This document shows positions 23,624-36,551 of a stretch of DNA of 64,000 nt, in pieces. The notes under the pieces are model-generated. The model ran no database searches and had not been told where the DNA came from. It saw only the letters and a list, made by a program, of their open reading frames with translations. Position 1 is the stretch's first letter, and each line of letters begins with the position of its first letter. Source of the stretch: Polytrichum commune (taxonomy: Eukaryota; Streptophyta; Polytrichopsida; Polytrichales; Polytrichaceae). The stretch lies in assembly GCA_950295325.1 (NCBI GenBank), contig OX485808.1:15954527-16018526 (forward strand), read 5' to 3'. The position numbers and the translations under genes were made by a program.

Positions 23624-24124
23624 GGGCCACTTCGCACATGAGCCAAAGAGCCGTGACCATGAAGTTGTGAGAGCCCAAAGAAAATGAGAAAAGGCCGTCC
23701 CAAAGACACCTCCAAAATCGTGTAGTGTGGTCACGGACCCCTTAAGTGTAGTGCGAAATCGTATGTGACCGGGCCCTCAACCAAATGCTATTTCGATGGA
23801 TGTCTATTCATGCGGGTCCTCACAACTGATAAACAAGAGTGATCCAGCAGTTGTGAGCGTTCGGAGTGCCATGGTCTCCTTGTTTTGTGTTAGGCCTACC
23901 TCCAAGAGGTGGTTTTTGAGAATAGTCCAAGTGACCTTGAAACATGATCCATTCGATGCCATGTAGGGATCCATGTAGACTTTACATCCGTCTTGCATTC
24001 TTATACTCTATTGGTCCCTCACGCGTAGTGTGAAGCGAACTTGGACTGGCTCCGCCTTTTCCACCAATGAGAGTGCTTGAAGTGTAATGGTCACGAGCTC
24101 TCAGTCTCATGTGTGAAGTGGCCC
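23624..24124 (-). mobile_element. Harbinger-type MITE (family H1), 501 bp
   Basis: It is bounded by TTA on both sides (23621-23623 and 24125-24127). It reads in reverse orientation to the copy at 33120: left end GGGCCACTTCGCACATGAG, right end the complement of GGGCCACTTCACACATGAG. The interior retains ACCTCCAAGAGGTGG and GGTCACGGACCC segments typical of the family. It has no coding capacity. Confidence 0.9.
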
Positions 24125-24158
24125 TTAGACTAGTTGAAGCCATTTGAGATGAACATAA

Positions 24159-24305
24159 CATTGCTCAGCACCCACTGTTTGTTCAGTGGGCCCTCGGAAT
24201 ATAATAGTTAGATGCTTGAAAAGTTGAGTCTCATGTTCAGCTTTGTGAGCATCCAACTATTATATTCCGAGGGCCCACTAAAAAAACAATAGGTGTTGAG
24301 TAATG
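24159..24305. mobile_element. 147-bp fold-back MITE with TAA duplication
   Basis: Two arms of about 58 bases, starting CATTGCTCAGCACC and containing GGGCCCTCGGAATATAATAG, fold back on each other around a loop of about 30 bases (AAAAGTTGAGTCTCATG region). TAA stands on both sides (24156-24158 and 24306-24308). The hairpin is nearly perfect, so the insertion is probably recent. It is 31 bases from the H1 copy. Confidence 0.85.
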
Positions 24306-24442
24306 TAATGAATTGCCACCTTTATTGTGTATGTGACATTTCCTTCTCGTCCTCTAGCTCTTTGTCTCTTTCTTTAGTTTTAAAGATATATGCAATGGTC
24401 GAGGTTGCTACTTATTGCAATGTATTAGGTAGACAATCCGGT

Positions 24443-24637
24443 CCGAGATGACCTTAAACTACCGGATGATGGTGGAGAGATACCCAAATCTCAAGGAAGA
24501 GGTTGGCGGTTCAAATCCCGGCTATGAAATCTCCTCTTTACTTGACGGAAAACTTGCCAAGTGGTGAACTGCCTCCTGTGCTTTGGCGCTGACCTGTCGG
24601 CCTTGTGTCTCAAAAATAAATTTTAAAATAAAAATAA
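24443..24637 (+). mobile_element. tRNA-derived SINE, copy 1
   Basis: It starts CCGAGATGACCTTAAACTAC, has a polymerase III B-box (GGTTCAAATCC) near 24510, and ends in an A-rich tail (AAATAAATTTTAAAATAAAA). The same 185-bp sequence occurs on the opposite strand at 39960-40146, with the B-box preserved as GGTTCGAATCC. The T-arm no longer pairs as in a real tRNA, so this is a retroposon and not a tRNA gene. Confidence 0.8.
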
Positions 24638-24639
24638 AA

Positions 24640-27600
24640 ATGTGACAATCATGTAACAATCTATGCACTAACATAAGTCTACAACCGATTCATCCCAACT
24701 TAATCTTAGTAGACTAATTTGGGCATTACAATGCTAATAACAAAGGGGTCAAATTGTCACTGAATGTTACAATGTTTAGTCCTTGCATTTACTTAGATTT
24801 ACTCATACATACTGCAATAAATAAGAAGAAGACACATTGACAAAAGTCCACATGTGTCTATGTGTCAACAAGTAAAGTTGACTTTATCTTAATGACTTAG
24901 AACCACCTTGAGGGGGGGGGGGGAGGTGTCACTTCCTCTTGGATTAAGTATACACGTGTGATAATATAGTGTATTTTTTTTTGGGGGGGGGGCTATACAC
25001 TTACTAGAATGGATTACAAGGCATGCTAATTTTTTAAATAATGATAAATTGTTGTGATTATTGGCACCCAATGGGTAAATATAAATTGTTACATGATTGA
25101 TTTAATGGTAGTACTCTTTATTACTTATTTGTTAACAAAATATCTCTAATTTCTCAAAGTCCCTTAAAGTGTATGATTAACCATAAGCCTCGCAAGAAGC
25201 ACATTTACGAAACAAGGATAACAAACAAACTATAGGGTTCAAGGTTTATGGTTTGAAATCACAATCAAGTCTGATGCAAAGCAACATAGTAGTATATTAA
25301 TAACAACAATGAGTTGCATGTACATGCCATAAACAAAAGAAAACAAGAATAATTTTTTTGTGTTCTTAAACATAATTTAAGGGATTTCAAAATCATGGTA
25401 TAGTTGATAGTATTGCAGACCTTGATTTCATTTTCAAGGCTAGCCATGTGTGTCTAAAAGTCATTATGACAAGGTTCCCACACGCCCTAAAACAAATAGT
25501 GTATATACTATGTATCCACATAAATTTACAAAAAAAATTGCCAAAGCATTTGAAGAAGTCCCATCCCAGGGGGTGGGCTCTTCATTGGATACTTAAATGA
25601 CAACAGTGGGTCACTATGAAATGAAACCCCATGTATACAAGAAGTTTATAGAGAAAATCAAATGTTTAAGTACTAACTTCATGCTAGAAAGTGGACTCAT
25701 GTATTTATACTAAGCTTTTTAGTTTAATGTGATACATGCCTCCACTACATATACAATATTAAAATCATGAACTAAATATGGCTTTATTACTTATAAAATC
25801 CACTTTCACTTTCCAATGAGAAAGTTATTGAACGTTTTATCATCCATAGCATGTAACTCAATGATTGCATCAAACAAACAAAGATGAGATCACAAAATCT
25901 TAGCCATAGTCCAAAGACAAAAACTCAAGGGAGCCCGTGAGCACTCCAAGAGTCTTCATTTTGTAGAACCTAGAAACCAAAAGCAAACCCTATGACAACA
26001 AGGGATGAAAATGTGAATTGGAAGAAACTAACACATCTATTGTCAAATTTTCCTCTAAAGCTTAGGGCCCCCTTTTGTGCATTGACATTTACTTCAAAAT
26101 TCATACTAGTCTTTTCTAAATGTATACACTAGAGAAATCTAATACCTCTCCCTTATGTATGCTATGTAGGTAATGCCCCTTCATATACTCACATTAACTC
26201 GTATTTCGTATGAAGAGTCCACACCCTAGCAGTCTCGTTGATCTTGCAGGTCCTCCACTTATGTTGCAACATGAAAAAGAAGCGACTAAGTTGTTGAGCA
26301 CCCACAGATGCAAGGTCAATAGCTACACTAACGCAAACTGCACATAAACAAGCATAACATCAACTTTCAAACTCCATATTAAAACTAAAAAACTCATGAG
26401 CATGATACAATAGCCATTTGATATACGTATTGTAGACACTTTGTTAAATGGGCATTTAACAAGTATGAGATTGCCTGACATATCAAGAGTGACCAAAGTG
26501 TTGAGATACTCAGTTTGACCTTGTTTGTCAAAGTGCAAAGAATTTAGACAAATGCTTAAAAACAATCTATATAATTAGTTATATCTACACCTAATGGTCC
26601 TCTTATCAATCTTGCGAATTATATTGCACTATAGCCAAAGCCTTGTTTTTTTTTGCTTCCAGGCTTTGTCCATTTGTCCATTCACAACACCAAATGTCCA
26701 TACATTAAAAACCAATAGCACCCCAAGACCATTGATTTTAGAGGAATCTATGGAATATACCTCAAACTATTAAAGAAAAACTGAAAGGTCACAACATGTA
26801 ATTAGATGGACTTGGAAACACTTAGATTTTGACTGGTTATGCCCAAAAATGTCCCCTAAAATTGCTTCAATGGGATTTCTTAGTACCCCACAAATGCTTG
26901 TAATCACGGACAAACTTGTAACAATCAGAGCCAACAACATTTTGAGAAGAAAAAAATAACACATCCTAACAATGTATTTATATTATCAACCATGTCTAAC
27001 CCTAAAGAGGAAACCACAAAAAGGAACACGCTTTGTAAGAATACATGTAGCTACATATGGATGTCCTTACATATTTATGCCCACATCCTCCTCCAACACT
27101 AATTGACCATCATCACAACATGATTTACAAACCCTACAAAATGCCTCCAAGTATTTCTACCAACGTCAGCACTCAAATTCATGTCAGAGACTAACAAACA
27201 TTGGCAAAGAAACAAAAGATGCGATCCAATATGTGGTAAAAAAGAGGTTTCTTTACTTGGGTGGGTTCCTTGTGGCTAACATGCTCCTCTACATGCTTCC
27301 ACACATACAACTCTATTAAGAATCAAATCTCCGACACATCACCTTCCAACTCAGACCTTTGTCTTTGTATACAACATACCATACATGGAAATTGATTGCA
27401 ATCTAGAAATGAAACACCAATATAAGGAAAACAAAAAATTTATGTTCTCACCGCAGCCTTGGCTTACCAAAGCTTCGGAGTCCAAGGCTACAATATTGTT
27501 ATGAAGGAAATTGATGATGCTTGGGACTTTCTTATGGCTCCCAACAACAACTTGCTTGCAATGCACAAATACAAAACCGAATTTGGTCAACATTGTGCAA

Positions 27601-29800
27601 TTTGTTTTAGCTTGAAACTTGCCATGAATTGGTTTGTTGAGATTACAACAATGTATTAACTAGGTGGACCAAAGCATGGTAAAGTGAGCAAAAGTTGTAC
27701 CATGTCGATTTAGAGGGGCAAGTCGCCACATTTCCTAGTTATATAACTCAAAACAATACCAATGAATCATATTAAGGTTGCTAATAAGGTGGATCATGAT
27801 GTTTTCAAAAGCATTTTTGCAAACTACATGATTAACATACATAGAAGTAGAGACTAAAGTTTGTCGGTTTTCGGAAAGTGAGAGTGAAGTAGACCTTAAG
27901 ATAATGTATTTTACTTCAAAATTTGTGGTGCACTAATATACAATATGATCTTGCCAAATGCTTCAATCGTACACACAAATCATAACAACTTCTAATGAAG
28001 TAAGTTTTAGCTCAAATCCACCACTTGATTTAGGATATACTCCATATGTATCTCCATAACACTAATTAGGCACAAATTTTGTACTATATTTGGTTCAAAC
28101 CCATTGGATGGCTCCATGGTCTTAGAATGACATTTTGTATAGTACTAAGCCCATTTCCCATACTATGTATGAAAAATGTAACACAATTGAGGGGCATACC
28201 ACTTTTCTTGTTCACTTTACCATGCTTTTGGCCCAAGTATATTATCCGATTTCACTAGTGTTGCACATGGACATTCAAGGAATTGGGGAAGTTTTGTTGT
28301 TTACTTGAAGCAGGTCAGAATCAACAAGCATCATAATATTCACTATGTTTGAATCTAATCACCAAAATCAATGGGCTCTCTTCAAAATTCACATTCCAAG
28401 CTCCAACTGATTTATATGAGACCGACTACAATAACACATGCATACTTACTTTGGACCTCGCCTTAGTAACCATCGTGAAATCTCAATATTTGTTCCCTTT
28501 GAACATGGCATGATCTTAGAATTCACTAACAAATGTCATGTCTATAATGGTTTTTTCTGGCCATTTTTTTTTCTAAACATAAGGCTTTTACTCCCCACAC
28601 ATCTTCAACTCTCATTTCATCACACTATGGTTCACTAAGATGTATCTAGATCCAATATCATATGGAAAAAGAGATTTGAAGAAAGGCACCCAAATGATTG
28701 TACTCTTGACACTATCCAATTGTAGAACTTAAGGCAATATTGGAGATTTACATATAAAGCTATGTAGGTGATAAACTTGAGTGATGGGTGAACTTTACCA
28801 AACACAAAATAGAACATAATAGGAGAGGAGAGGAGAGGAGAGACAAGTGATGAGTCTAATATGATGCCCTAACCTTAACTCACTCCTTGCAGAGCTCTTA
28901 CTTTCTCACATCCCAACCCTCTTGAAATCCTAGGAGACATCTCACAAGTGATTTCATCCATCCTTGATTCCTTACCAAAAAAATATCTACATTATTCATC
29001 CATTCTCCATGATTGATACCCATGGTATGTAAATTTTCATATCTAACCCTTTATGTCCATGATATTTTATATGTACCACTTGGGTAATTTTATGATATTA
29101 TGTCAAATTTTATGTTACATTTAATCATGTTTTGCACACCTTGAGCACCCTAATAACATATGTAATTATTTTACAAACTTTACACATGATTGATATATAA
29201 GATCCTTTATTTTATTGCATGTAATTTCTACATTTTTTGCTAGTGCCCCCCCCCCCCCAACTTAGAACCCTAAGTCAACGCAACGAGTCGCTCTATTCAA
29301 CATGTTCCACTAATGATCCTATTTAGTGTAGACTAATTCTAGATCTCTTATGTTGATTTTGGGGCCAAATCGACTTTAAAATGAAATTGTATGAGATATA
29401 AGGACTTCATGTATATGACTGCCATGAATCCTTGGCTATTCAATACGAGATCACCTCACCGAAATAACTTTGCAAGTACAGGGCCATTGACATAGTTCAA
29501 CCATAATAACAATACATAACTACTCTCTACTTTCTTCAAGGACCACTATTGCTTGTGCGTACTCTCACTGGACTAATTTGGGATCTTTCATGCATATTCC
29601 GAAGTTCAATTGACTGGGAAAAAAAGAAGGAAATTTCTAAGCGACTCAAGGGTTCCCAACATAATCACCTTCATCTTCAACTTTAAGGTCCACACGGTTG
29701 TCATAAATCCTTGATCATCTAGTATTCACCGAAACAACCTTGTGAGTATGGGATCACAAATCCATTTAAACTTTAATGACCATACACAAATAGTCTCTCT
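24640..29800. other. Long AT-rich stretch without recognised genes
   Basis: Only short frames, none resembling known proteins. It includes G runs at about 24909-24922 and 24982-24991, a fragment of dispersed repeat Y at about 26738-26860 (GAGGAATCTATGGAATATAC, CAACATGTAATTAGATGGAC), a short (GGAGA)n at about 28821-28841, and a C run near 29247-29259. I found no terminal inverted repeats. Confidence 0.5.
26738..26860 (+). repeat. Dispersed repeat Y, fragment
   Basis: It carries the Y segments GAGGAATCTATGGAATATAC, CTCAAACTATTAAAGAAAAA, CAACATGTAATTAGATGGAC and GGTTATGCCCA in the same order as the other copies. Confidence 0.6.
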
Positions 29801-29806
29801 AACTTA

Positions 29807-29860
29807 GGGCCACTCCACACATGAGATTGAGAGCCCATGACCATTGCACTTTAAGCACTC
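29807..29860 (+). mobile_element. Truncated end of family H1 MITE
   Basis: TTA followed by GGGCCACTCCACACATGAG and then GAGAGCCCATGACCATTGCA, matching the first 54 bases of family H1. The rest of the element is missing, so this is a relic or deletion product. Confidence 0.75.
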
Positions 29861-32800
29861 AAATTGTGTACTATGCAGTTTTCAACAAGAAACCATAAAT
29901 CTTAAAAAAAAAATGCATCCTTTTTCTTTGGAAAGAAACCATCATCTACTTGCTTAGTAATTCTATGCTCCTTAAAGTGTGCTTCCTCTCACCAATGGCC
30001 CCTCCCTGTCTTTGTCTTCCCCTAACTACCTTTCCCGTGGCATGATCGATTTTTAACTACCTTTCCTCTACCAATTCTAGGCAATGAATGCAGCCTTGGC
30101 CGTCAATTACTCTAAGGATGCCAAGGTTGAGGGTTGTGTTGTGGATAGCACACCTGCTAGAGTTGTCAACCTCACATGTGCTTTATCGCCCTCTCCCCTT
30201 TGCAAAGAGAAATGAACGCTTGAAGGCTGTCAAGATACCTCGCCATCCAGGGATGATGACTCCGCTCCTCAAGGGCTGATCAAGCATCTACGCATGGAAG
30301 CTCCCCTGTGCAACCCCCCCCCCCCCCCTCCCGGTTACCCACATCGCATGCCATCCTCTATCAACTCCTTTCATGGTTGGCCGATATGAGTCCAACTGTT
30401 GTCTTACCTTTCGCCAAAGTGTGAGACAATCCTCTTTGTTTTGAGCTTGCAGTCCTAGTTGTTGCCTGGTTCAAATTTGTAATCCTTGTCCCATTGCCCA
30501 AACCAATGACCAAGGTATGTACTCATTTTCAAAAATAAAAAACAAAAAATCTCTACAATGGTATAAGGTCTTGGACTTGTGTTTGAAAGTTCAACACTCA
30601 CTAAATTGCATTGTGCTTTCATTTAGCAAAATTTGTTGGCCTCGAATCGAAGTTACGGACTTGCATCCCAAACTAGCAATTATTGGTGAGATGTTATGAA
30701 TTGCCCATGACTAATGACTCATTTTAGACTCACATCCTAAACTTCATTTTATGTGGTATTGTTTGAATCTTATAGGCCTCTACTATTCTCAATGATCACC
30801 AAACGTCTTCTACTCCAACTAGGGTTGGCCCTTTAGAGTTTGACCATTGACTTGCGTTACCTTGAACTTTTATATTAACCTCAACATATGTGACACCAAG
30901 CTACACACATACTCGTAGTGTGGTCTCCCAACATAAATAATTGAATGCATTGGGATCAATATGCCCAATCAACAAAACTTCCATTTGTAAAGATGGATTT
31001 TTTAGGACCATGGAGGCACAATGAGCAAAAGAACAAGAAGTGTTTGCAAAAGTTGTTGCCCCTAAGAAGGGAAATATTACGCTTCCTAGTCCTTAGACGG
31101 AAAGTTCATATTCCGATGTGTATTTGTCAATTCAATCATTCTTGAAGATTGCGATCCAATTTTTTATATTTAACGTATGATATATTTATCATCCATTTTG
31201 GCTCTCCATCTGTTGTTTCGTTTGCATCGCATACATTTGGATGCATCCTTATTGTCTTTTGTATTTATGCTATTTTTGTGATTTGGATTCAGATGCACTG
31301 ACAAATGTGTAGTTTCCAATGATTGTTGTTATTACTAATCATTTTATGGATGTAAATTATCGATTTCCATCTAATGTGTTCGTCAATCCTGTTTTTCTTA
31401 CAATTTAGTTCGGACGTGAAGTCCTTGATCAGTCTCCATATCATGAAAAAATCTCCAATTACCAAATATAATATTAAGTATGCTCAATAACACCATCACC
31501 CAAAACCCTCAAAGACAATACTACCATCTCCGGTATCCCAATGTGCTACGCTAAATATCACAAATGTAAATAACAATATGCTGACAAGTAGCGGACATGA
31601 CACTTTGAAACCTCTAGGCATCTAGGTTAGGCCTTTTATAGCCGATGTAGGTGACACTAAATACCATAAACGGTGTACTTGATGTGCATAGTGCATAGTG
31701 CATGACAATGTGAAGCAATGAAGAACCACATGGGCGTACTTTGCAACTAAATTGGTACTCGATCTAGAGTACGCAACTTTCCTTCTTACGTAAATTAAGT
31801 CCTCCACAAAAGATAGTCACTCAAATTACAAGCTTTTGCATAGGCGTAAAGAAACGAGGCGTGGCTTGGGATCCATGAGGGTCGTGTTAAAGAATCTGGT
31901 AAATGTGTGTGTGTGGGTTTATATATATATATATATATATATGGATGGATTTATACACAAATTTGGGCTTTAAAAATAAAGTTTCCATGTACTTTCAACA
32001 ATAGGCCTACAAATGAAAGCTCCAATTGAGGTGACTTGGTAGGCATACCCAAGCCGACACTTTGCACCATTACTATATATTTTGTCACGGTATGCGGCAT
32101 CGGTGGCCACACCTTATCCGTTGGGATTCATCCATTTAGATTTGGATGGATGAATCTTAGTTGTGAAGAGGAAGGCTCCTAAGTGAGGAGCCTCCTCCTT
32201 GGCTTGGCATTCTTGTCAAGTCAAGTCTTGTGAGTGAGTGTGTGGAGAGAGCTTGTGTGAGGTGAAGATTGCATGTGTTTGCAATAAATCTTGAGTTTTT
32301 CTCCCTTTTCTTACACTCTTGGATTCTCCCGTGGTGGAGTGAGAGATAGCTTGACTCATTGTGTGCATTTCAAGAGAGATTAGAGCTCTTATGAGTGTTT
32401 GACTCTCTTCCTTCTCACTTGGCAAGAATCATACACTGAAGGTCTATAACTAGAATACATAGATTGTGTTGGGTTTTAAGATCATTGTTGGTTCGATGCA
32501 CACAACTAGGAATTGAGTAACTATGGATGAACACAGTAGTTCAAATTTTTCATGTGTAATTAAAGTATTCTTTGTCCCTTGGATACATGCACATAGCACA
32601 ACACATGACTTGGAGGAAGAAAGACGTAGGATCAAATCCCTATTCATTCTTATTATGTTGAGAAAGAAACAACGTGGTCGAAACACTTTGATTCTAGATG
32701 TATATTGTACACAAATAATACAATCTACATGTCACAAATATGAGTCTACAAGTTAGATGCACCCCACATCTAAGGATACTTTACACCATTTCTAATAACA

Positions 32801-33116
32801 AAATTCAAAACGCCGCTGATGCAACTATATGACTACAAGTTAATTCCATAGTGTCCAAAACTCAAACAGAAGTTAGACTCTACTTAAAATCTGCAATGAT
32901 GTGTGCAATTGGATTGCCTTCAATTTGTGAATATGTAGCCTCTTTACCCATCCAAATCACAAAATTCATACCCCTGTTCATTCATCCATATCCCAACCAT
33001 GATAAAAAAAAAAAACTAATTCATGTATTTTAATTTTAAAAAATTGTGGTAATAAATACTCAAAATAGTGTTGAATGTCGATAAATTAACGTGGGGCAAC
33101 CTCATTACGCCGTTTA
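29861..33116. other. Intergenic stretch, no gene recognised
   Basis: It contains a C run near 30307-30320 and a (TA)n run at 31921-31942. At 32126-32157 there is a palindrome with arms GATTCATCCAT / ATGGATGAATC. The following 300 bases (GGCTCCTAAGTGAGGAGCC hairpin, AATAAA at about 32283, T/C-rich stretches) have the look of an LTR, but no partner LTR, primer site or reading frame supports that. Confidence 0.4.
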
Positions 33117-33119
33117 TTA

Positions 33120-33623
33120 GGGCCACTTCACACACGAGATTGAGAGCCCATGACCCTTACACTTCAAGCACTCTCATTGGGTGGAAAAGGTAGAGCTGGT
33201 CCAAGTTCGCTTCACACTACGATTGAGGGACCAACAAAGCATGTGAATGCCAGATGGATGTAAAGTCTACATGGATTCCTACATGGCATCGAATGGACCA
33301 TGTTTCATGGTCACTTGGATTATTTTCAAAAACCACCTCTTGGAGGTAGGCTCAACACAAAAACCGGGAGGACCATGGCACTCTGAAACGCTCACAACCG
33401 TTGGTTGATTCTATTTTATCATGTGCGAGGATGCGTGTGAACAGAAACTCATTGAAATAGCATTCGGTTGAGGGCCCGGTCACGTATGACTTCACACTAC
33501 ACCTGAGGGCCCGTGACCACACTACGTGAGTTTGGAGGTGTGCTGGGCCGGCCTTTGGACACTTTTCTCTTGGGCTCTCACAGTTTCATGGTCACGGCTC
33601 TTGGCTCGTGTGTGAAGTGGGTC
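33120..33623 (+). mobile_element. Harbinger-type MITE (family H1), 504 bp
   Basis: Both sides carry TTA (33117-33119 and 33624-33626). The left end is GGGCCACTTCACACACGAG; the right end reads CTCGTGTGTGAAGTGGGTC, with two changes from a perfect complement. Inside, the end-like motif TTCACACTAC..TTGAGGG(C)CC appears twice more in direct orientation (about 33210 and 33491). It has no coding capacity and is a good reference copy for the family. Confidence 0.9.
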
Positions 33624-33981
33624 TTAGTGTAGTTATGTACAGAGCTTCAATCGTGGCCGTGTTGCAGGAGCCCCATATTGCAGTACCGTCTATGTGATAA
33701 TTGCATGGCAGTTAGCGGTCCCATGACTCTTCTTCTTCTTCTTCTTCTGTAAATTATTTATGTGACAGCCACCCTTCACCCTTCCTCCAAATATTTATTT
33801 GTCACTGGTATCTTTGCTGCTGCCGCTGACACCAAGGAATGGGGAACACCGACCGCTACATCGTTTCCCTCTAATTAGTGTGGGTTTCCGTTCGAAGTTT
33901 TAACTTTTTTTATTGACATTATAATTGTTTACCAACTATGTTATATATCACGATCTTCGGTCTGCGTACTAACTACACTAA

Positions 33982-34488
33982 TGCCCCCTTCCCACCTGAC
34001 TTTAGCTAAGGAGACTAAACGTTGGTTCTAACAACCCGGCCTTCACACCATCGACATTATTATCTGGTGCCGAGCCTAGTTGGCAAATGATGTGGCATGG
34101 TTTACAAGTGGAGGTTTTAAGCCTCAAGCTCTGACCCTCCCATTGGTACCTAGACATGAGGCAAGAATATAGGACTTTTAAAAGTGTTGCCTCCCGCCCT
34201 TGTGATTGGTTGCTTTTTAATCTTAGCTATGAGGGCATGAGGAGCTCCATTAACAACAACCGATGGTAAGATAGGTGAGTAGTAAGGCATTTGGGGATGT
34301 CATTGCTTGGTAGATAAAACAATGAACATGTGTGAAAGCTAATTAACTAAAACCTACTTGAAAGTCTCCGGAGCAAGTTCTTGTAGGTGCATTGGGAGAG
34401 CCGCATGCCTCCACTATAACCGAGGGAGCTTTACCCGGTTTTTAGGAAATTCTTTGGGTCTTAGCTAAAGTCAGGTGGGAAGGGGGCA
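33982..34488. mobile_element. 507-bp MITE with perfect 29-bp inverted ends and TAA duplication
   Basis: The 29-bp end (TGCCCCCTTCCCACCTGACT onward, 33982-34010) is matched exactly by the complement at 34460-34488. TAA stands on both sides (33979-33981 and 34489-34491). Perfect ends suggest a recent insertion. It interrupts a dispersed repeat: joining the flanks gives ACTACAC-TAA-ATGTGATATTTA, which matches the uninterrupted copy near 11520. The TAA target suggests PIF/Harbinger. No coding frame was recognised. Confidence 0.9.
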
Positions 34489-34514
34489 TAAATGTGATAT
34501 TTAGTGTCCGATTG

Positions 34515-35180
34515 TCTTGCTCAATACGAATCGTAAACCATGGTGTAAGTGTCACCAACACTAATTGTTAAACCCAACATTATTTGTCATTCCTTGTAAT
34601 TTTTTTTTTGGAGGGGGGGGTATGAATTTATAGTGTTATGGTTATCGTCACTTACCAAGCGGTTTTTCATCCAAAGTTTAGTCATCCATGACAATATTTC
34701 AGTACATAAATGTTAGGGTGCACAATCTAGGAAGCCTCTTTAAGGAAGAAGATGGAAGTTGCAGAAACTGATCCGCAGGTAGGGTTTGGGGCAATGGATG
34801 AACTTGAAGTTATCATTCACCATCCATGACCAGAAAAGTTACCACAGTGACATAAAAATACCATATGACACTAACTATCATATTTAGTGTACTTATGTTG
34901 TTTCGGTAAACAATGATACTCAGGCTAAAGTGTTATAACTCCAAACGGTAACCCATGCTAATTAGACCCAAAAAAAAAAAACAGTGTAGTTACAGATGAA
35001 CCGGGTGAGTTTGAGAAAGAACCAGTTAAAGTTTCACGACTTCAGGAAAATTACCCAACATTTTTGAGGAATCTATAGAATATATCTCAACTTAGAAAAG
35101 GAAAACCGAAATATCACAACATGTAACCAGTCGGACTTGGAAACACACACTTGGGATTATTTTGACTAATTATGCCCAGA
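34515..35180 (+). repeat. Dispersed repeat X followed by repeat Y
   Basis: The X blocks at 34515-34910 match 11560-11915. After about 75 further bases and an A run, the Y blocks follow at 34985-35180 (GTTACAGATGAACCGGGTGA, GAGGAATCTATAGAATATAT, CACAACATGTAACCAGTCGG, AATTATGCCCA). The same order on the opposite strand at 12835-13090 indicates that X and Y are parts of one longer repeat. Confidence 0.65.
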
Positions 35181-35220
35181 CCTCCCCGGACATGGGTTGC
35201 CACCACCCAACACACTCTAG

Positions 35221-35756
35221 GGGCCACTTTACACCTAGAGCCGGGCCAATTCGTTATGTAAGAGACTTGAAATCCTCACTTGTGATTGGCCCAAAGGTTG
35301 AAATCGGCCCCAACCCCTTTACACCTAGAGGCCGGGCTGATTTGGTGGTATGAAATTTTTCAATCAAAAAATGAATGGTATGACACGGCCCGAGCTCATT
35401 GAATTGGGTGCACCCAAAATGGAAGGCCAATTCTTGGCCTCGGGGCCAATATAAAATTTCAATTAAATATTAATATATTAATAAAAATACGATTTTCTTA
35501 GCGAACCGTATCCATTTGATTATGTGGAAGTATGAACAGCTCTATGCTAGATTATGCTAGATCCGTTGGATTATGCTAGATTTATTGAATCGGCCTAGCT
35601 TCTTGGCCCTAAGGCCTTTACATGTGGGAAAATTGGCCCCCATTATAATGTTATTATAATGTGTAGTGGAGGCCGGCCTCCAATCCAAAAGGGGCTGAAA
35701 TTTCATGCAATCGGCCTCAAGGGGAATTGGCCCGGCCTCTAGGTGTAAAGCGGCCC
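35221..35756. mobile_element. MITE family H2 (536 bp) with a third, internal end copy
   Basis: The left end GGGCCACTTTACACCTAGAG continues CCGGGCCAATTC and is matched by the complement of the right end (GGGCCGCTTTACACCTAGAG and GCCGGGCCAATTC). TAG precedes it and TAA follows it. A third, direct copy of the end (CCCCTTTACACCTAGAGGCC) lies inside at about 35311, suggesting either a truncated copy followed by a full one or a nested event. The first 14 bases resemble those of family H1. It has no coding capacity. Confidence 0.75.
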
Positions 35757-35865
35757 TAAGTTCAGTACGTAGCTAGCAAAGTATTATGACACTGATGTGG
35801 GCTTATTCACGAGCACTGGCTGCCACCACTGACCACTGAATTAGCCGCCCGCCTCCTGCTCCCAA

Positions 35866-36369
35866 GGGCCACTTCACACACGAGACTGAGAGCCCGTGAC
35901 CATTACACTTCAAGCACTCTCATTGGTGGAAACAGCGGAGCCGGTCCAAGTTCGCCGCTTCACACTACGCTTGAGGGACCAGTGGAGTATGTGAATGCAA
36001 GATTGGATGTAAAGTCTACGTGGATTCCTACATCGCATCGAATGGATCATGGTTCATGGTCACTTGGACTCTTTTGCAAAACCACCTCTTGGAGGTAGGC
36101 CTACCATCAAATCAAGAGACCATGGCATTCCAAACGCTCAAAGTCGTTGGTTTATTCTATTTTTAATCATGCGTGAGGACCTACATGAATAGAATTTCAT
36201 TGAAATAGCCTTTGGTTGAGGGTCTAGTCACATATGACTTCACACTACACTTGAGGGCCCGTGACCACAATACGTGATTTTGGAAATGTCGTGGGACAGT
36301 TTTTAGACAATTTCTTTTGGGCTCTCATGATTTCATGGTCATGACTCTTGGCTCGTGTGTGAAGTGGCC
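35866..36369 (+). mobile_element. Harbinger-type MITE (family H1), about 504 bp
   Basis: The left end GGGCCACTTCACACACGAG and the right end CTCGTGTGTGAAGTGGCC bracket a standard H1 interior. Flanks read CAA on the left and TTG on the right, so the target duplication is diverged here and the last C is lost. It lies 109 bases after the H2 element. Confidence 0.85.
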
Positions 36370-36551
36370 TTGGGTCATAACATTTTGATGAGTTTGTGTT
36401 GGGATTATTAAGTTCTACAAGGAAGATATGTAAACGCAACACTTTGGCTATCTCAAGTTACGTCGACGTGTCGCATCTTCATTGGACACGAACGAGCATG
36501 ACGTAACGTATGTGGGTGTCATTAAGGTTTTCTCCTTTGTTCAATGTAGGC

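Noticed and set aside
23804-23998. Open frames inside the H1 MITEs (also 16524-16721)
   Set aside because: The same peptide appears in several copies because the DNA is repeated. It is short and has no domain.
32090-32440. Possible solo LTR with an AATAAA signal and hairpins
   Set aside because: No TG...CA boundaries with a 5-bp duplication, no partner copy and no retrotransposon frame were found.
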